Shown here piece by piece: positions 1 through 7,408 of a DNA stretch of 64,000 bases. Positions within the stretch are counted from its first letter, which is position 1. Each line of letters opens with the position of its first letter. Source of the stretch: Streptomyces spiramyceticus (lineage in GTDB: Bacteria; Actinomycetota; Actinomycetes; Streptomycetales; Streptomycetaceae); NCBI RefSeq assembly GCF_028807635.1, contig NZ_JARBAX010000001.1:757001-821000 (forward strand). The letters are read 5' to 3'. Under the pieces are notes generated by a model. That model was not told the origin of the DNA. It made no database searches and saw only the letters and a program-made list of their open reading frames with translations. The position numbers and the translations under genes are program-made.

Positions 1-743
1 CGCTCGGCGTTGTACGTGATGTTGCCGTGGGAGTTCATGGCGCCCTTGGGGGTGCCGCTGGTGCCCGAGGTGTAGCTGATCAACGCGATGTCGGTGGCGG
101 CGAGTTCGCGGCCGACGGGGGCGGGAAGTCCCTGGCGGGCAATGGTCACCAGGTCGTCGGCGTCCGAAGCCTGCGGCACGCGCTCGAAATTCAGGACCCT
201 GGTGTCGTTCCTGGTCTGGAGGTCGAGCTCGCAGGCGGTGAGGGCGATGCGTACGGGAGAGTCCGCGACCGTCTCGCGCAGATACGCCTCCCACGCCCGG
301 TCCGAGCAGATCAGCGCGGTCGCTTCGGAGTCCGCGAGGGCGTGGCCGACCTCGGCCGACTTGTACATCGGGTTGAGCGGGACGACGGTGGCCCCGGCCT
401 TCCAGGCGCCGAGGAGCGCGATGACGAAGTGCGGGGTGTTCTGAAGCATGATCGCGACCCGGTCGCCGCGTTCCAGGCCGTTCGCGGCCAGGTGGCCGGC
501 GACGGAGTCGGAGAGCGCGTCGGTCTCGCGGTAGGTCAGCCGTCCGTCGAAGTAGGCGAGGGCGGGGTGTTCCGGTGCGCGGGCCACCGTGGCGCGGAAG
601 GCGTGCAGCACCGTCTGCGGTGGCTGGACGGGCGCGAGCTGGGCGGCGCTGAGTTGGGCGAGCCAGGGCTTGGCGGCGTACATCGATCCACTCATCGGCT
701 CACTCGTCGGCTCGCTCATCGGCTCACTCGTCGGCTGACTCAC
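1..743 (-). CDS. AMP-dependent acyl-CoA synthetase/ligase, C-terminus cut by window edge
   Basis: This is the N-terminal part of an ANL-superfamily enzyme that would activate a carboxylic acid as acyl-AMP and transfer it to CoA. Translation of the minus strand shows the AMP-binding P-loop ISYTSGTSGTPKGAM close to the window edge, preceded by family segments such as LTYRETD and GDRVAIMLQNTPHFV. The rest of the protein lies outside the window. A GTG at 743 overlaps the TGA of the upstream SDR gene (GTGA), so the two are probably translationally coupled. In-frame ATGs at 719, 695 and 683 are alternatives, and the last gives a family-like start (MYAAKPWLAQL). The stretch between the GTG and the last ATG is a 12-bp tandem repeat encoding SEPTSEPM-type peptide. 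The substrate cannot be told; pairing with an SDR suggests fatty or aromatic acid catabolism (inference). Confidence 0.85.
   Translation of the reverse strand, partial: MSQPTSEPMSEPTSEPMSGSMYAAKPWLAQLSAAQLAPVQPPQTVLHAFRATVARAPEHPALAYFDGRLTYRETDALSDSVAGHLAANGLERGDRVAIMLQNTPHFVIALLGAWKAGATVVPLNPMYKSAEVGHALADSEATALICSDRAWEAYLRETVADSPVRIALTACELDLQTRNDTRVLNFERVPQASDADDLVTIARQGLPAPVGRELAATDIALISYTSGTSGTPKGAMNSHGNITYNAE
690..743 (-). repeat. 12-bp imperfect tandem repeat at the ligase 5' end
   Basis: Four imperfect copies of a 12-base unit (plus strand actcrtcggctc) follow one another. In the frame of the ligase they encode alternating SEPT/SEPM. They lie between the coupled GTG and the most family-like ATG start, so copy-number change would alter only a dispensable leader. 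Confidence 0.7.
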
Positions 744-1504
744 TGGGCTGCCTCTTCCCACTTCTGCTGCAGGTGGTTCATGCCGGCCAGCCAGCGGTCG
801 GGGTTCCCTGCGCGTGCCTGGTAATAACCGGCGACCTCACGGTGCGGCAGGATCAGGAAGCGGTCTGCCTCAATGCCGTCGAAGAGGGCATCGGCGACGT
901 CCTCCGGTTCGATGGCGGTCGGAGCGAGCACCAGTTCGCCGGCCGAGCCGGCCGCGGTCAGCATGTCGGTGCGTACGCCCTGCGGGCAAATCGCGTGGAC
1001 CTTGACGCCGCGGTGGCGGTAGGTGAGCGAGAGCCACTCGGCGAAGGCGAGCGCCCCGTGCTTGCTGACGCTGTACGGCGCCGCGCCGACCATGGTCAGC
1101 AGTCCGGCCGCCGAGACGGTGGAGACGAAGCGGCCGCTGCCGCCCTCCAGCCAGTCGGGCAGCAGCGCGCGGGCGGCCCTGACGTGGGCCATCACATTGA
1201 CGTCCCAGGCCGCTGCCCAGACCGCCTCGTCCGCGAAGGCGTCCCCGGGCGAGGCGAGGCCCGCGTTGGCGCAGTACACGTCGACCCGGCCGCCGAGGGC
1301 CTCGCGCGCCTCGTCGACGATCGCGGACGCGTCGCCCGCCACGGCGATGGCGCCGATCTCTTCGGCTATCGCCTTGATCTTCTGCGCGTCGAGGTCGTTG
1401 ACGACGACGCGTGCGCCCTCCGCCGCGAATCTGCGGGCGAGAGCGGCTCCGATGCCGCCTCCCGCACCGGTGACGACGACGCGCGCGTCCTGGAACTGGC
1501 TCAT
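740..1504 (-). CDS. Short-chain dehydrogenase/reductase (SDR)
   Basis: A 254-residue classical SDR that would oxidise or reduce an alcohol/carbonyl with NAD(P). Visible motifs are the Rossmann TGAGGGIG at 12-19, NAG at 80-82, the catalytic Ser131 and YSVSK at 144-148 (Tyr144, Lys148). D37 after the second strand (VVVND) favours NAD(H) over NADP(H), by family rule. It is the first gene of a two-gene operon; its stop overlaps the start of the acyl-CoA ligase. The ATG at 1504 leaves a short 5' region containing a palindromic operator-like site at 1543-1560. The substrate is unknown. Confidence 0.9.
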   Translation of the reverse strand: MSQFQDARVVVTGAGGGIGAALARRFAAEGARVVVNDLDAQKIKAIAEEIGAIAVAGDASAIVDEAREALGGRVDVYCANAGLASPGDAFADEAVWAAAWDVNVMAHVRAARALLPDWLEGGSGRFVSTVSAAGLLTMVGAAPYSVSKHGALAFAEWLSLTYRHRGVKVHAICPQGVRTDMLTAAGSAGELVLAPTAIEPEDVADALFDGIEADRFLILPHREVAGYYQARAGNPDRWLAGMNHLQQKWEEAAQ

Positions 1505-1542
1505 CTGTGGGGCCCGCCTCTCGCTGCCGACAACCCGAGCAG

Positions 1543-1560
1543 ACTAACCAGTCGGTATGG
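1543..1560 (-). promoter_or_regulatory. Candidate TetR-type operator (CATACCGACTGGTTAGT)
   Basis: About 40 bases upstream of the SDR start, the minus strand reads CCATACCGACTGGTTAGT, an imperfect palindrome. The half CATACCGACYGGT recurs upstream of the molybdopterin oxidoreductase at 23538-23550. TetR-type control is inferred from shape and position only. Confidence 0.45.
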
Positions 1561-1675
1561 AGCGGCGGAAGGGGTGGAAGGACTCGAACCTCCGTGCGCG
1601 ACGCGTTCCCGGCGGCCGGTCCGCGCGCTAGCGTGCGTGGCCATGACAGACAGTGCCGATCACGGAGGTAGTGGG

Positions 1676-2926
1676 ATGAACCTGTCCAGACGGGGACTGC
1701 TGGCCGCCACCGGGGCGGCGGGAGCGGCAGGAGCACTCGCCGCATCCGCCGGCCCCGCCACCGCACGGCCGGCACGGACCCGGGTGCGTACCGGCTTCGA
1801 CCGGCTGGCCGGCGACGGCTACGCGCACCTCCAGGGGCAGAAGGTCGGCGTCGTCACGAATCCGACCGGTATCACATCGGAAGTCCGCCACATCGTGGAC
1901 GTCATGCACGCCGACGACCGCGTGAACCTCGTCGCCGTCTTCGGCCCCGAGCACGGCTTCCGCGGCACCGCGCAGGCGGGCGGCTCGGAAAGGCGCTACG
2001 ACGATCCGGCGACCGGACTGCCCGTCTACGACACGTACGTGAAGAGCGGGCAGCCGCTCGCCGACATCTTCAGGACGTCGGGCGTGGACACGGTCGTCTT
2101 CGACATCCAGGACGCGGGCGCGCGCTTCTACACGTACATCTGGACCCTGTACGACTGCATGGTGGCCGCCGCGCTCGCGGGCAAGCGTTTCGTCGTCCTC
2201 GACCGTCCGAACCCGGTGACCGGACGCGCCGCGCTCGGCCCGGTGCTCGACAAGGCATTCGCCACCTTCGTGGGCCGCGAGCCGATCGCCCAGGCGCACG
2301 GGATGACGGTCTGCGAGCTGGCGCGGCTCTTCAACGGCGAGTTCCTGGCAAAGCCGGTGGAGCTGGACGTGGTCAGGATGTCGGGCTGGCGGCGCGGCGA
2401 CTTCTTCGACGCGACGGGCCTTCCGTGGGTGCCGCCGAGCCCCAACATGCCGACGCCCGACACCGCGCTCGTCTACGCGGGCACCTGCCTGTTCGAGGGT
2501 ACGAACCTGTCCGAGGGGCGCGGCACGACCCGGCCCTTCGAACTGCTCGGCGCGGACGGCATCGACCGCAGGTGGGCCGAGGCCGCGAACGCCGAGGGAC
2601 TGGCCGGCGTGCACTTCCGCGAGGCGTACTTCGCGCCCACGTTCTCCAAGTTCCAGGGCAGGACTGTCGGGGGCGTACAGCTGCATGTGCACGACCGGGA
2701 GGCGTACGACCCGGTGCGCACCGGCATCGCGCTGCTCGTGACCGCGAAGAGGAGCTGGAGCGGCTTCGCCTGGCGGCCCGACAACTGGATCGACAAGCTG
2801 ACGGGCAGCACGCGGGTCCGCACGATGATCGACGCGGGGGCGGGCACGGACGAGGTCGTGGGCGCGTGGGGCGGCGACCTCGCGGCTTTCAGGTCCGTAC
2901 GCCGGGAGTATTTGGTTTACCGCTAA
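1676..2926 (+). CDS. Exo-beta-N-acetylmuramidase NamZ-like (DUF1343), Tat-secreted
   Basis: A 416-residue protein of the DUF1343/NamZ family, which releases N-acetylmuramic acid from peptidoglycan fragments (family knowledge). The N-terminus MNLSRRGLLAATGAAG is a twin-arginine signal with a cleavable Ala-rich stretch to about residue 35. Family hallmarks are VVTNPTGI, FGPEHGFRG (the acidic residue of the PEHG segment is the proposed catalytic Glu), DIQDAGARFYTYI, and PSPNMPT followed by FEGTNLSEGRGT. The ATG at 1676 has a good ggaggt ribosome site at 1664-1669; the longer upstream frame has no Shine-Dalgarno and runs against the SDR gene. It stands alone between two intergenic gaps and likely serves wall recycling outside the membrane. 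Confidence 0.88.
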   Translation: MNLSRRGLLAATGAAGAAGALAASAGPATARPARTRVRTGFDRLAGDGYAHLQGQKVGVVTNPTGITSEVRHIVDVMHADDRVNLVAVFGPEHGFRGTAQAGGSERRYDDPATGLPVYDTYVKSGQPLADIFRTSGVDTVVFDIQDAGARFYTYIWTLYDCMVAAALAGKRFVVLDRPNPVTGRAALGPVLDKAFATFVGREPIAQAHGMTVCELARLFNGEFLAKPVELDVVRMSGWRRGDFFDATGLPWVPPSPNMPTPDTALVYAGTCLFEGTNLSEGRGTTRPFELLGADGIDRRWAEAANAEGLAGVHFREAYFAPTFSKFQGRTVGGVQLHVHDREAYDPVRTGIALLVTAKRSWSGFAWRPDNWIDKLTGSTRVRTMIDAGAGTDEVVGAWGGDLAAFRSVRREYLVYR

Positions 2927-3011
2927 CTGGTCCGACGTGGCGTATGGCCGACTCTCCGTTCCGGCGGGATGCTGTTTTCGCAGCACACGGCTCGGAGCGG
3001 AGGGGTGCGCC

Positions 3012-4322
3012 ATGGCGGATGTGGGTGTGAGGCCGTACCGGGAAATCACCTTCGACGCGGACGGGGATGTCGACGCGCGGCAGCGCGACCGGCTGGCGGA
3101 GCTCGATGTCACGGACCTGGTGATGTTCGCGCACGGCTGGAACAGCGACCGCTCGGTCGCCACCCGGCTGTACGACCGCTTCTACGCCCCCTTTCCCGGC
3201 CTGTTGGCGGACGCCACGGGTGTACGGCTCGGCTATGCGGGCATCGTGTGGCCGTCGATGCGCTTCACGGACGAGCCGATCCCGGACTTCGAGCCGCGGA
3301 CCGCCGCCCCGGCCGGTGCCCCCGGACCCGGGCTCGACAGACGCACGCGGCAGTCGCTGGCCGAGCTCTTCCCCGGCCGCGAGGCGGTCGTGGAGAGGCT
3401 GGCGCAGCTGCTCGACGAGCAGCCGGAGGAGCGGGCGGCCTTCGACGAATTCGGCATGCTGGTACGGCGGTTGATCGAAACGCCGACCGACGGGCCCGCC
3501 TCGCTCCACGGGTCCGACATGGAGTCGGGCGACGCATCGCAGACCGAGCCGACGATGCTGTACGAAGACACCCTGACCGTGTGCCGCGACTTCACACAGG
3601 CGCTGGCCGAAACCGGCACGGAGCCGGAGCCGGAGCGTAGCCTCGCGCTGGGCGGTGGCCTGAAGAAGGTGTGGAACGGCGCCAAGGAGCTGCTGCGCCA
3701 GGCGACGTACTACGCGATGAAGCGGCGGGCGGGGACGGTGGGCCAGTTGGGGCTCGGTCCGGTGCTCGGGCAGCTCGCGGGGTCCTCGCCGTCGGTGCGT
3801 ATCCACCTGGTCGGGCACAGCCAGGGGGCGCGGCTGGTCGCGTTCGCGCTGCGCGGCCTGCCCGACGGCGTACGGAACGTGAAGTCCGTGACGCTGCTCC
3901 AAGGCGCCTTCTCCCACTATGCGTTCGCCGGCCGCCTGCCGCACTCGACGCGCAACGGCGGCGCGCTCCGTGACGCCCAGCGGCGGGTGGACGGCCCCGT
4001 GGTGGCCTGCTACTCGCACCACGACACGGCGCTCGGGGTGATCTATCCGCTGGCTTCGCGGCTGGCGCGCGATTCGGCCGGGGTGGTGAGTCTCGGCGCA
4101 GAGTGGGGAGCGATGGGCTTCGACGGGATCCAGGCCGTCCTGGACACCCCCGTGTTCACGCTGACCAAGGCACTGCGGGACGGCATTCCTGGCTCGGGAT
4201 GTGTCAATGTCGACGCGGCTTCGGTCGTACGGCGCGGGGGTCCGCCGTCCGGTGCGCACAGCGACATCTGCCATGAGGAGCTGGCGAGGGTGGTGCTGGC
4301 CGCGGGGCGGATCGGCAGCTGA
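3012..4322 (+). CDS. Alpha/beta-hydrolase-like protein of unknown function
   Basis: A 436-residue cytoplasmic protein. It carries an alpha/beta-hydrolase nucleophile elbow, LVGHSQGARL, with Ser270 at the centre, and an upstream oxyanion-type segment FAHGWN near residue 41. A helical, charged region of about 200 residues (roughly 85-255) separates the two, which is longer than in ordinary esterases. A HHDTALG segment after residue 330 could hold the catalytic His. There is no signal peptide or membrane span. The ATG at 3012 is preceded by a purine-rich ggagcggagggg. A strong hairpin follows the stop. It resembles conserved Streptomyces proteins without an assigned substrate; activity is inferred from the elbow alone. 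Confidence 0.7.
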   Translation: MADVGVRPYREITFDADGDVDARQRDRLAELDVTDLVMFAHGWNSDRSVATRLYDRFYAPFPGLLADATGVRLGYAGIVWPSMRFTDEPIPDFEPRTAAPAGAPGPGLDRRTRQSLAELFPGREAVVERLAQLLDEQPEERAAFDEFGMLVRRLIETPTDGPASLHGSDMESGDASQTEPTMLYEDTLTVCRDFTQALAETGTEPEPERSLALGGGLKKVWNGAKELLRQATYYAMKRRAGTVGQLGLGPVLGQLAGSSPSVRIHLVGHSQGARLVAFALRGLPDGVRNVKSVTLLQGAFSHYAFAGRLPHSTRNGGALRDAQRRVDGPVVACYSHHDTALGVIYPLASRLARDSAGVVSLGAEWGAMGFDGIQAVLDTPVFTLTKALRDGIPGSGCVNVDAASVVRRGGPPSGAHSDICHEELARVVLAAGRIGS

Positions 4323-4323
4323 A

Positions 4324-4344
4324 CGCCCCCGGCGCCCGGGGGCG
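4324..4344 (+). terminator. GC-rich hairpin terminator
   Basis: cgcccccgg and ccgggggcg form a perfect 9-bp stem with a 3-base loop two bases after the hydrolase-like gene's stop. No clear U-tract follows, as is common in Streptomyces. Confidence 0.6.
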
Positions 4345-4513
4345 GTTGTGGTGGTGCGCGGTGGTGGCGGTGCGCGACTGGCGGAAAGCGAATGCGCGTC
4401 AACTCGCCAAAATCCCCATTGATGGGTTCGATTCGAATTTCGATGGAGCCGATCCGGGTAGGCGTACGTCCACTCTGTGACGCCGAAGTACCAGCGACGG
4501 AGGTGGCAGTGCA

Positions 4514-5125
4514 ATGGCCGGTTTCCGGAGTCTTGCGAGACAGGTGCGCGATCCGCGGTGCGATCTGGCACTGCGGCGGTATTCGCTGCGCAAATGCCTG
4601 GAGAGGTTTGCCCCTTATGGGCACCGGGCGACCTGGGACCACCTGTGCTCACGGCACAGGATCGAACCCGAGGACAGGGAGCCCGATCCGGCGCGGCTGG
4701 TGGCCGCGCTCGACGAACTGGAAGAGGCACGGGCCGTCTGGCTCGTGTACGAAGTGGAGTTCGCCAAGCGGCGCAAGCGCGAGAAGCACGACGGGCTGCG
4801 GCGCCCCGGCTCCTTCGACGACTGGCACCGGCGCACGTGGGGAGGCTGCGGGATTGCATGGTGCGACGATCCCTCGGTCCATCCGGCGGCGACGCTCGGC
4901 GACGTACTGCGCCGGCTGATCTCCGCCCTGGAGTCCGAGCCCGGCGCGGTGTGCCCGGTGTGCGCGGATGTCAGGATCGTCTGGAAGCAGGAACTGACTC
5001 ACGAGCCGTGGTCGGGACCGGTCTGCACGGGCTGCGGCATCCTGGTGCCGAGGCCCGTACTGACGCCCGAGGCACTGGCGGAGTCCAAGAAGGCACGGCG
5101 CAGGGAACTGGCATCGGTGGCGTGA
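4514..5125 (+). CDS. Hypothetical protein with C-terminal CxxC/CxxC zinc ribbon
   Basis: A 203-residue protein I do not recognise by name. It has a charged helical middle (about 60-95, LDELEEARAVWLVYEVEFAK) and a C-terminal pair of knuckles, C147-P-V-C150 and C171-T-G-C174, that would bind one zinc as a ribbon. It also has further cysteines at 16, 28, 45, 112 and 117. The start ATG at 4514 follows ggaggtggcag. A long GC hairpin terminator follows. A nucleic-acid-binding or structural role is possible from the ribbon but is not shown. The 190 bases upstream hold an unusually AT-rich promoter-like stretch around 4405-4445. Confidence 0.65.
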   Translation: MAGFRSLARQVRDPRCDLALRRYSLRKCLERFAPYGHRATWDHLCSRHRIEPEDREPDPARLVAALDELEEARAVWLVYEVEFAKRRKREKHDGLRRPGSFDDWHRRTWGGCGIAWCDDPSVHPAATLGDVLRRLISALESEPGAVCPVCADVRIVWKQELTHEPWSGPVCTGCGILVPRPVLTPEALAESKKARRRELASVA

Positions 5126-5142
5126 GCGATCGGTGGGTGAGC

Positions 5143-5184
5143 ACGCGGGGGCGCGGCGCGCAGTGTGCTGCCGCGCCCCCGCGT
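5143..5184. terminator. Bidirectional hairpin terminator
   Basis: acgcgggggcgcggc (5143-5157) pairs perfectly with gccgcgcccccgcgt (5170-5184): a 15-bp stem with a 12-base loop between the convergent zinc-ribbon gene and soxR. It can serve both strands. Confidence 0.75.
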
Positions 5185-5230
5185 TGACCCTGTTGACCGC
5201 TTTGCCGATGCGCCGCCACCGCATGCGCGC

Positions 5231-5719
5231 TCAGGTGGCCGACTGCTCGCAGTCCTGCGCGCTCTTGCGCTCGGGGAGCAGCCGGGATCCTGTCATGCGC
5301 TCGCCGAAGACGTCGTCCGGGTTGGACAGTACGCAGGTCTCCATGGACAGGCAGCCGCAGCCGATGCAGTCGGTGAGGTGGTCGCGCAGCCTGCCGAGCT
5401 GCTTGATCCGTTCGTCCAGTTCCGAGCGCCAGGCCTCGGAAAGCCTGGCCCAGTCCGCACGGTTGGGCGTGCGCTCCTCGGGAAGTTCGGCCAGGGCGTC
5501 CCTGATGGTGGCGAGCGGGATGCCCACGCGCTGCGCCGCGCGTACGAAGGCGACCCGGCGCAGGGCGTCGCGGCCGAAGCGGCGCTGGTTGCCCGCGGTC
5601 CTGCGGCTGCTGATGAGGCCCTTGGACTCGTAGAAGTGAAGGGCGGACACGGCGGCGCCGCTGCGCGCGGACAGCTGGCCGACCGTGAGTTCATGGATCT
5701 TCTCTGGAATCTGCGGCAC
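5231..5719 (-). CDS. soxR: Redox-sensing MerR-family regulator SoxR
   Basis: A 162-residue MerR-family activator. The N-terminal winged helix ([19 protein letters not shown]) is followed by a dimerisation helix and the SoxR [2Fe-2S] cluster motif C118-I-G-C121-G-C123-x5-C129. In Streptomyces, SoxR senses redox-active compounds such as the organism's own antibiotics, rather than superoxide itself (family knowledge). The best start is GTG at 5719, giving [14 protein letters not shown], with a GAGG just upstream; longer frames read into the divergent promoter. It is divergent from the MaoC gene, with about 95 bases between them. No SoxR box was confirmed. The only strong site in the gap is the AAGCGCTT palindrome at 5773-5788, which also occurs upstream of a nearby tetR. 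Confidence 0.92.
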   Translation of the reverse strand: MPQIPEKIHELTVGQLSARSGAAVSALHFYESKGLISSRRTAGNQRRFGRDALRRVAFVRAAQRVGIPLATIRDALAELPEERTPNRADWARLSEAWRSELDERIKQLGRLRDHLTDCIGCGCLSMETCVLSNPDDVFGERMTGSRLLPERKSAQDCEQSAT

Positions 5720-5772
5720 TCCTCGAACCCTACTGGGCCATCCGTTGACAGGAGCGGGCCTCCCAAGGATGC

Positions 5773-5788
5773 TGAGCAAGCGCTTAGA
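5773..5788. promoter_or_regulatory. Operator candidate TGAGCAAGCGCTTAGA (copy 1)
   Basis: A 16-base sequence centred on the palindrome AAGCGCTT, 28 bases before the MaoC start. The identical 16 bases occur at 7002-7017 before the tetR gene, so the TetR at 6329-6955 probably controls both itself and maoC (inference). Confidence 0.65.
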
Positions 5789-5815
5789 CATTCGTTGAGA
5801 GGCAGGGGCAGGGAC

Positions 5816-6277
5816 ATGGCAGAGCCGAGGATCTTCACGTCCGCCGACGAGCTGCGCGCCGGGGTCGGCGAGCAGCTGGGGCACAGCGACTGGCTGGAGG
5901 TCGACCAGAAGCGGATCGACCTTTTCGCCGATGCGACAGGCGATCACCAGTGGATCCATGTGGACCCCGAGAAGGCCGCGGCCGGCCCGTTCGGGTCGAC
6001 GATCGCGCACGGCTATCTGACGCTCTCGCTGCTGCCCGCACTGGTCCCGCAGATCATGCGGGTCGAGGGCATGAAGATGGGCGTCAACTACGGCACCAAC
6101 AAGGTGCGTTTCCCGTCCCCCGTGCCGGTCGGCTCGCGGCTGCGCGCGACGGCGGTGCTCAAGGACGTCACCGACGCGGGCGGCGGCGTACAGGTGACCG
6201 CCGTCGTCACGGTGGAGCGCGAGGGCGGCGACAAGCCGGCATGCGTGGCGGAGTCGGTGTCCCGTTACTACTTCTAG
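5816..6277 (+). CDS. MaoC-like (R)-specific enoyl-CoA hydratase
   Basis: A single-hotdog MaoC-family protein of 153 residues, the usual length for (R)-specific enoyl-CoA hydratases, which hydrate trans-2-enoyl-CoA to (R)-3-hydroxyacyl-CoA. The hydratase-2 motif is clear in [15 protein letters not shown], with Asp43 and His48 at the catalytic positions, followed by [16 protein letters not shown]. The start ATG at 5816 sits after a purine-rich ggcaggggcaggg. The gene lies between a shared operator-like palindrome and the convergent tetR. This fits a small fatty-acyl-CoA regulon with the acyl-CoA dehydrogenase further along (inference). Confidence 0.9.
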   Translation: MAEPRIFTSADELRAGVGEQLGHSDWLEVDQKRIDLFADATGDHQWIHVDPEKAAAGPFGSTIAHGYLTLSLLPALVPQIMRVEGMKMGVNYGTNKVRFPSPVPVGSRLRATAVLKDVTDAGGGVQVTAVVTVEREGGDKPACVAESVSRYYF

Positions 6278-6328
6278 CGCTGCTGCTTCTGAGCCCTGCT
6301 GCTTCTGAGCGCCAGTGCTTCTGAAGCT

Positions 6329-6955
6329 CTACGTGCGCGTGCCCACCATGCGCAGGACGAGGTCGGCGTAGAGCTCGCCGACCTCGTCGGGCGTCCTGCG
6401 TCCCTTGGTGTCGAACCAGCGGGCCACGTCGATGCAGAGCGAGAGCACCGCGAGGGTGGTCCCGGGCACGTCGGGGACGTCGAACTCGCCCGCCTGCACG
6501 CCCTCGTTGATGATGCGGCGCACCGCGGCGTCGCTCTTGCGGCGCAGCTCGACGATCTCGGCACGGTGCTCGGCGTCGAGCGAGTCGAGTTCGTACTGGA
6601 CCACGTGCGCGGTGGTGCGCCGTCCGGCGTGCCAGCGGACGAAGGAGCGTACGGCGTCGGCGAGCCGCTCGGCGGGGCTGCCCGGGCCGTTCGCGGCGGC
6701 CTCCAGGATCTCCAGGGCCTTGCCGTGGCCGATCCGGCTGATCCGGTGGAGCAGCTCTTCCTTGGTCTTGTAGTGGATGTAGAGCGCGGCCGGGCTCATC
6801 CCGGCGCGGCCCGCGATGTCGCGGGTGGTGGTCGCGTGGTAGCCGCGCTCGGCGAACGCCTCGACGGCGGCGACAAGCAGTCTCCTGGCCGCCTCAGGGG
6901 TGACCTCGTCCCACGGCATGTTCTCGCCGTCGGCCGTCTCCTCCGCCGTGGTCAT
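6329..6955 (-). CDS. TetR-family regulator (fatty-acid type)
   Basis: A 208-residue TetR repressor. The N-terminal HTH reads GYHATTTRDIAGRAGMSPAALYIHYKTKEELL (about 40-70). The C-terminal ligand domain belongs to the group common beside acyl-CoA genes. The ATG at 6955 (MTTAEETADG) is preferred over a start 12 codons earlier because AAGGGG lies upstream at the right distance. The site TGAGCAAGCGCTTAGA at 7002-7017, about 47 bases upstream, is repeated before the convergent maoC. This suggests autoregulation and control of maoC (inference). The ligand is probably an acyl-CoA. Confidence 0.85.
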   Translation of the reverse strand: MTTAEETADGENMPWDEVTPEAARRLLVAAVEAFAERGYHATTTRDIAGRAGMSPAALYIHYKTKEELLHRISRIGHGKALEILEAAANGPGSPAERLADAVRSFVRWHAGRRTTAHVVQYELDSLDAEHRAEIVELRRKSDAAVRRIINEGVQAGEFDVPDVPGTTLAVLSLCIDVARWFDTKGRRTPDEVGELYADLVLRMVGTRT

Positions 6956-7001
6956 CGTTCGCCCCTTCGTTTCCAGCAGGACGAACACCATACCCCGACG
7001 G

Positions 7002-7017
7002 TGAGCAAGCGCTTAGA
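7002..7017. promoter_or_regulatory. Operator candidate TGAGCAAGCGCTTAGA (copy 2)
   Basis: Identical over 16 bases to 5773-5788 and placed just upstream of tetR, as expected for an autoregulatory operator. Confidence 0.65.
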
Positions 7018-7059
7018 GAATGGCGCGGAGATTGGCCTGGACATTGGCGCGGAGCATAC

Positions 7060-7347
7060 TCAGAGCTTCTGGAACGGGTCGTGCTCGGCGAGGAGCTTCT
7101 CCAGCCTGGCCTGGTCTACGCGGCTCACGATCTGCCCCGCCTCCTGCCGGTCCCTGATGACCTTGGCGAGCGTGAAGGCGGAGGTGACGAGGTAGAGGAC
7201 GCCGATGGCCAGGAAGGCGCGCACCCAGGCGTCGGCTTCGAGGTAGAGGATCCCGAGGGTCACGGCGCCCAGGGCGATCGCGAAGGCGATGACGGCCTGT
7301 CCGTAGTACGCCGTCGTGTTCTGCTGCTTGACCGTTGTGTCGCTCAT
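7060..7347 (-). CDS. YiaA/YiaB-family small inner-membrane protein
   Basis: A 95-residue protein with two hydrophobic spans (about 16-37, VIAFAIALGAVTLGILYL, and 43-63, AFLAIGVLYLVTSAFTLAKVI) separated by a short loop, and a charged C-terminal helix. The pattern matches the YiaA/YiaB family, whose function is unknown. The start ATG at 7347 gives MSDTTVKQQNTTAYYGQ; longer frames are Pro-rich and unlikely. It lies between tetR and the acyl-CoA dehydrogenase on the same strand, with gaps of about 60 bases on the dehydrogenase side. Confidence 0.8.
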   Translation of the reverse strand: MSDTTVKQQNTTAYYGQAVIAFAIALGAVTLGILYLEADAWVRAFLAIGVLYLVTSAFTLAKVIRDRQEAGQIVSRVDQARLEKLLAEHDPFQKL

Positions 7348-7408
7348 GACGGACAGCATCGGCGGCGGCGGGGCGGGCGGCATCCGCTCACGTACTCACA
7401 TGACGTAC

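Noticed and set aside
1577..1640. Complete tRNA gene
   Set aside because: A T-arm-like stretch is present but no matching D arm, anticodon arm or paired acceptor strand was found within 100 bases.
6281..6312. ctgctgcttctgagc direct repeats after maoC
   Set aside because: Two copies beyond the maoC stop, probably slippage products; no stem strong enough to call a terminator.
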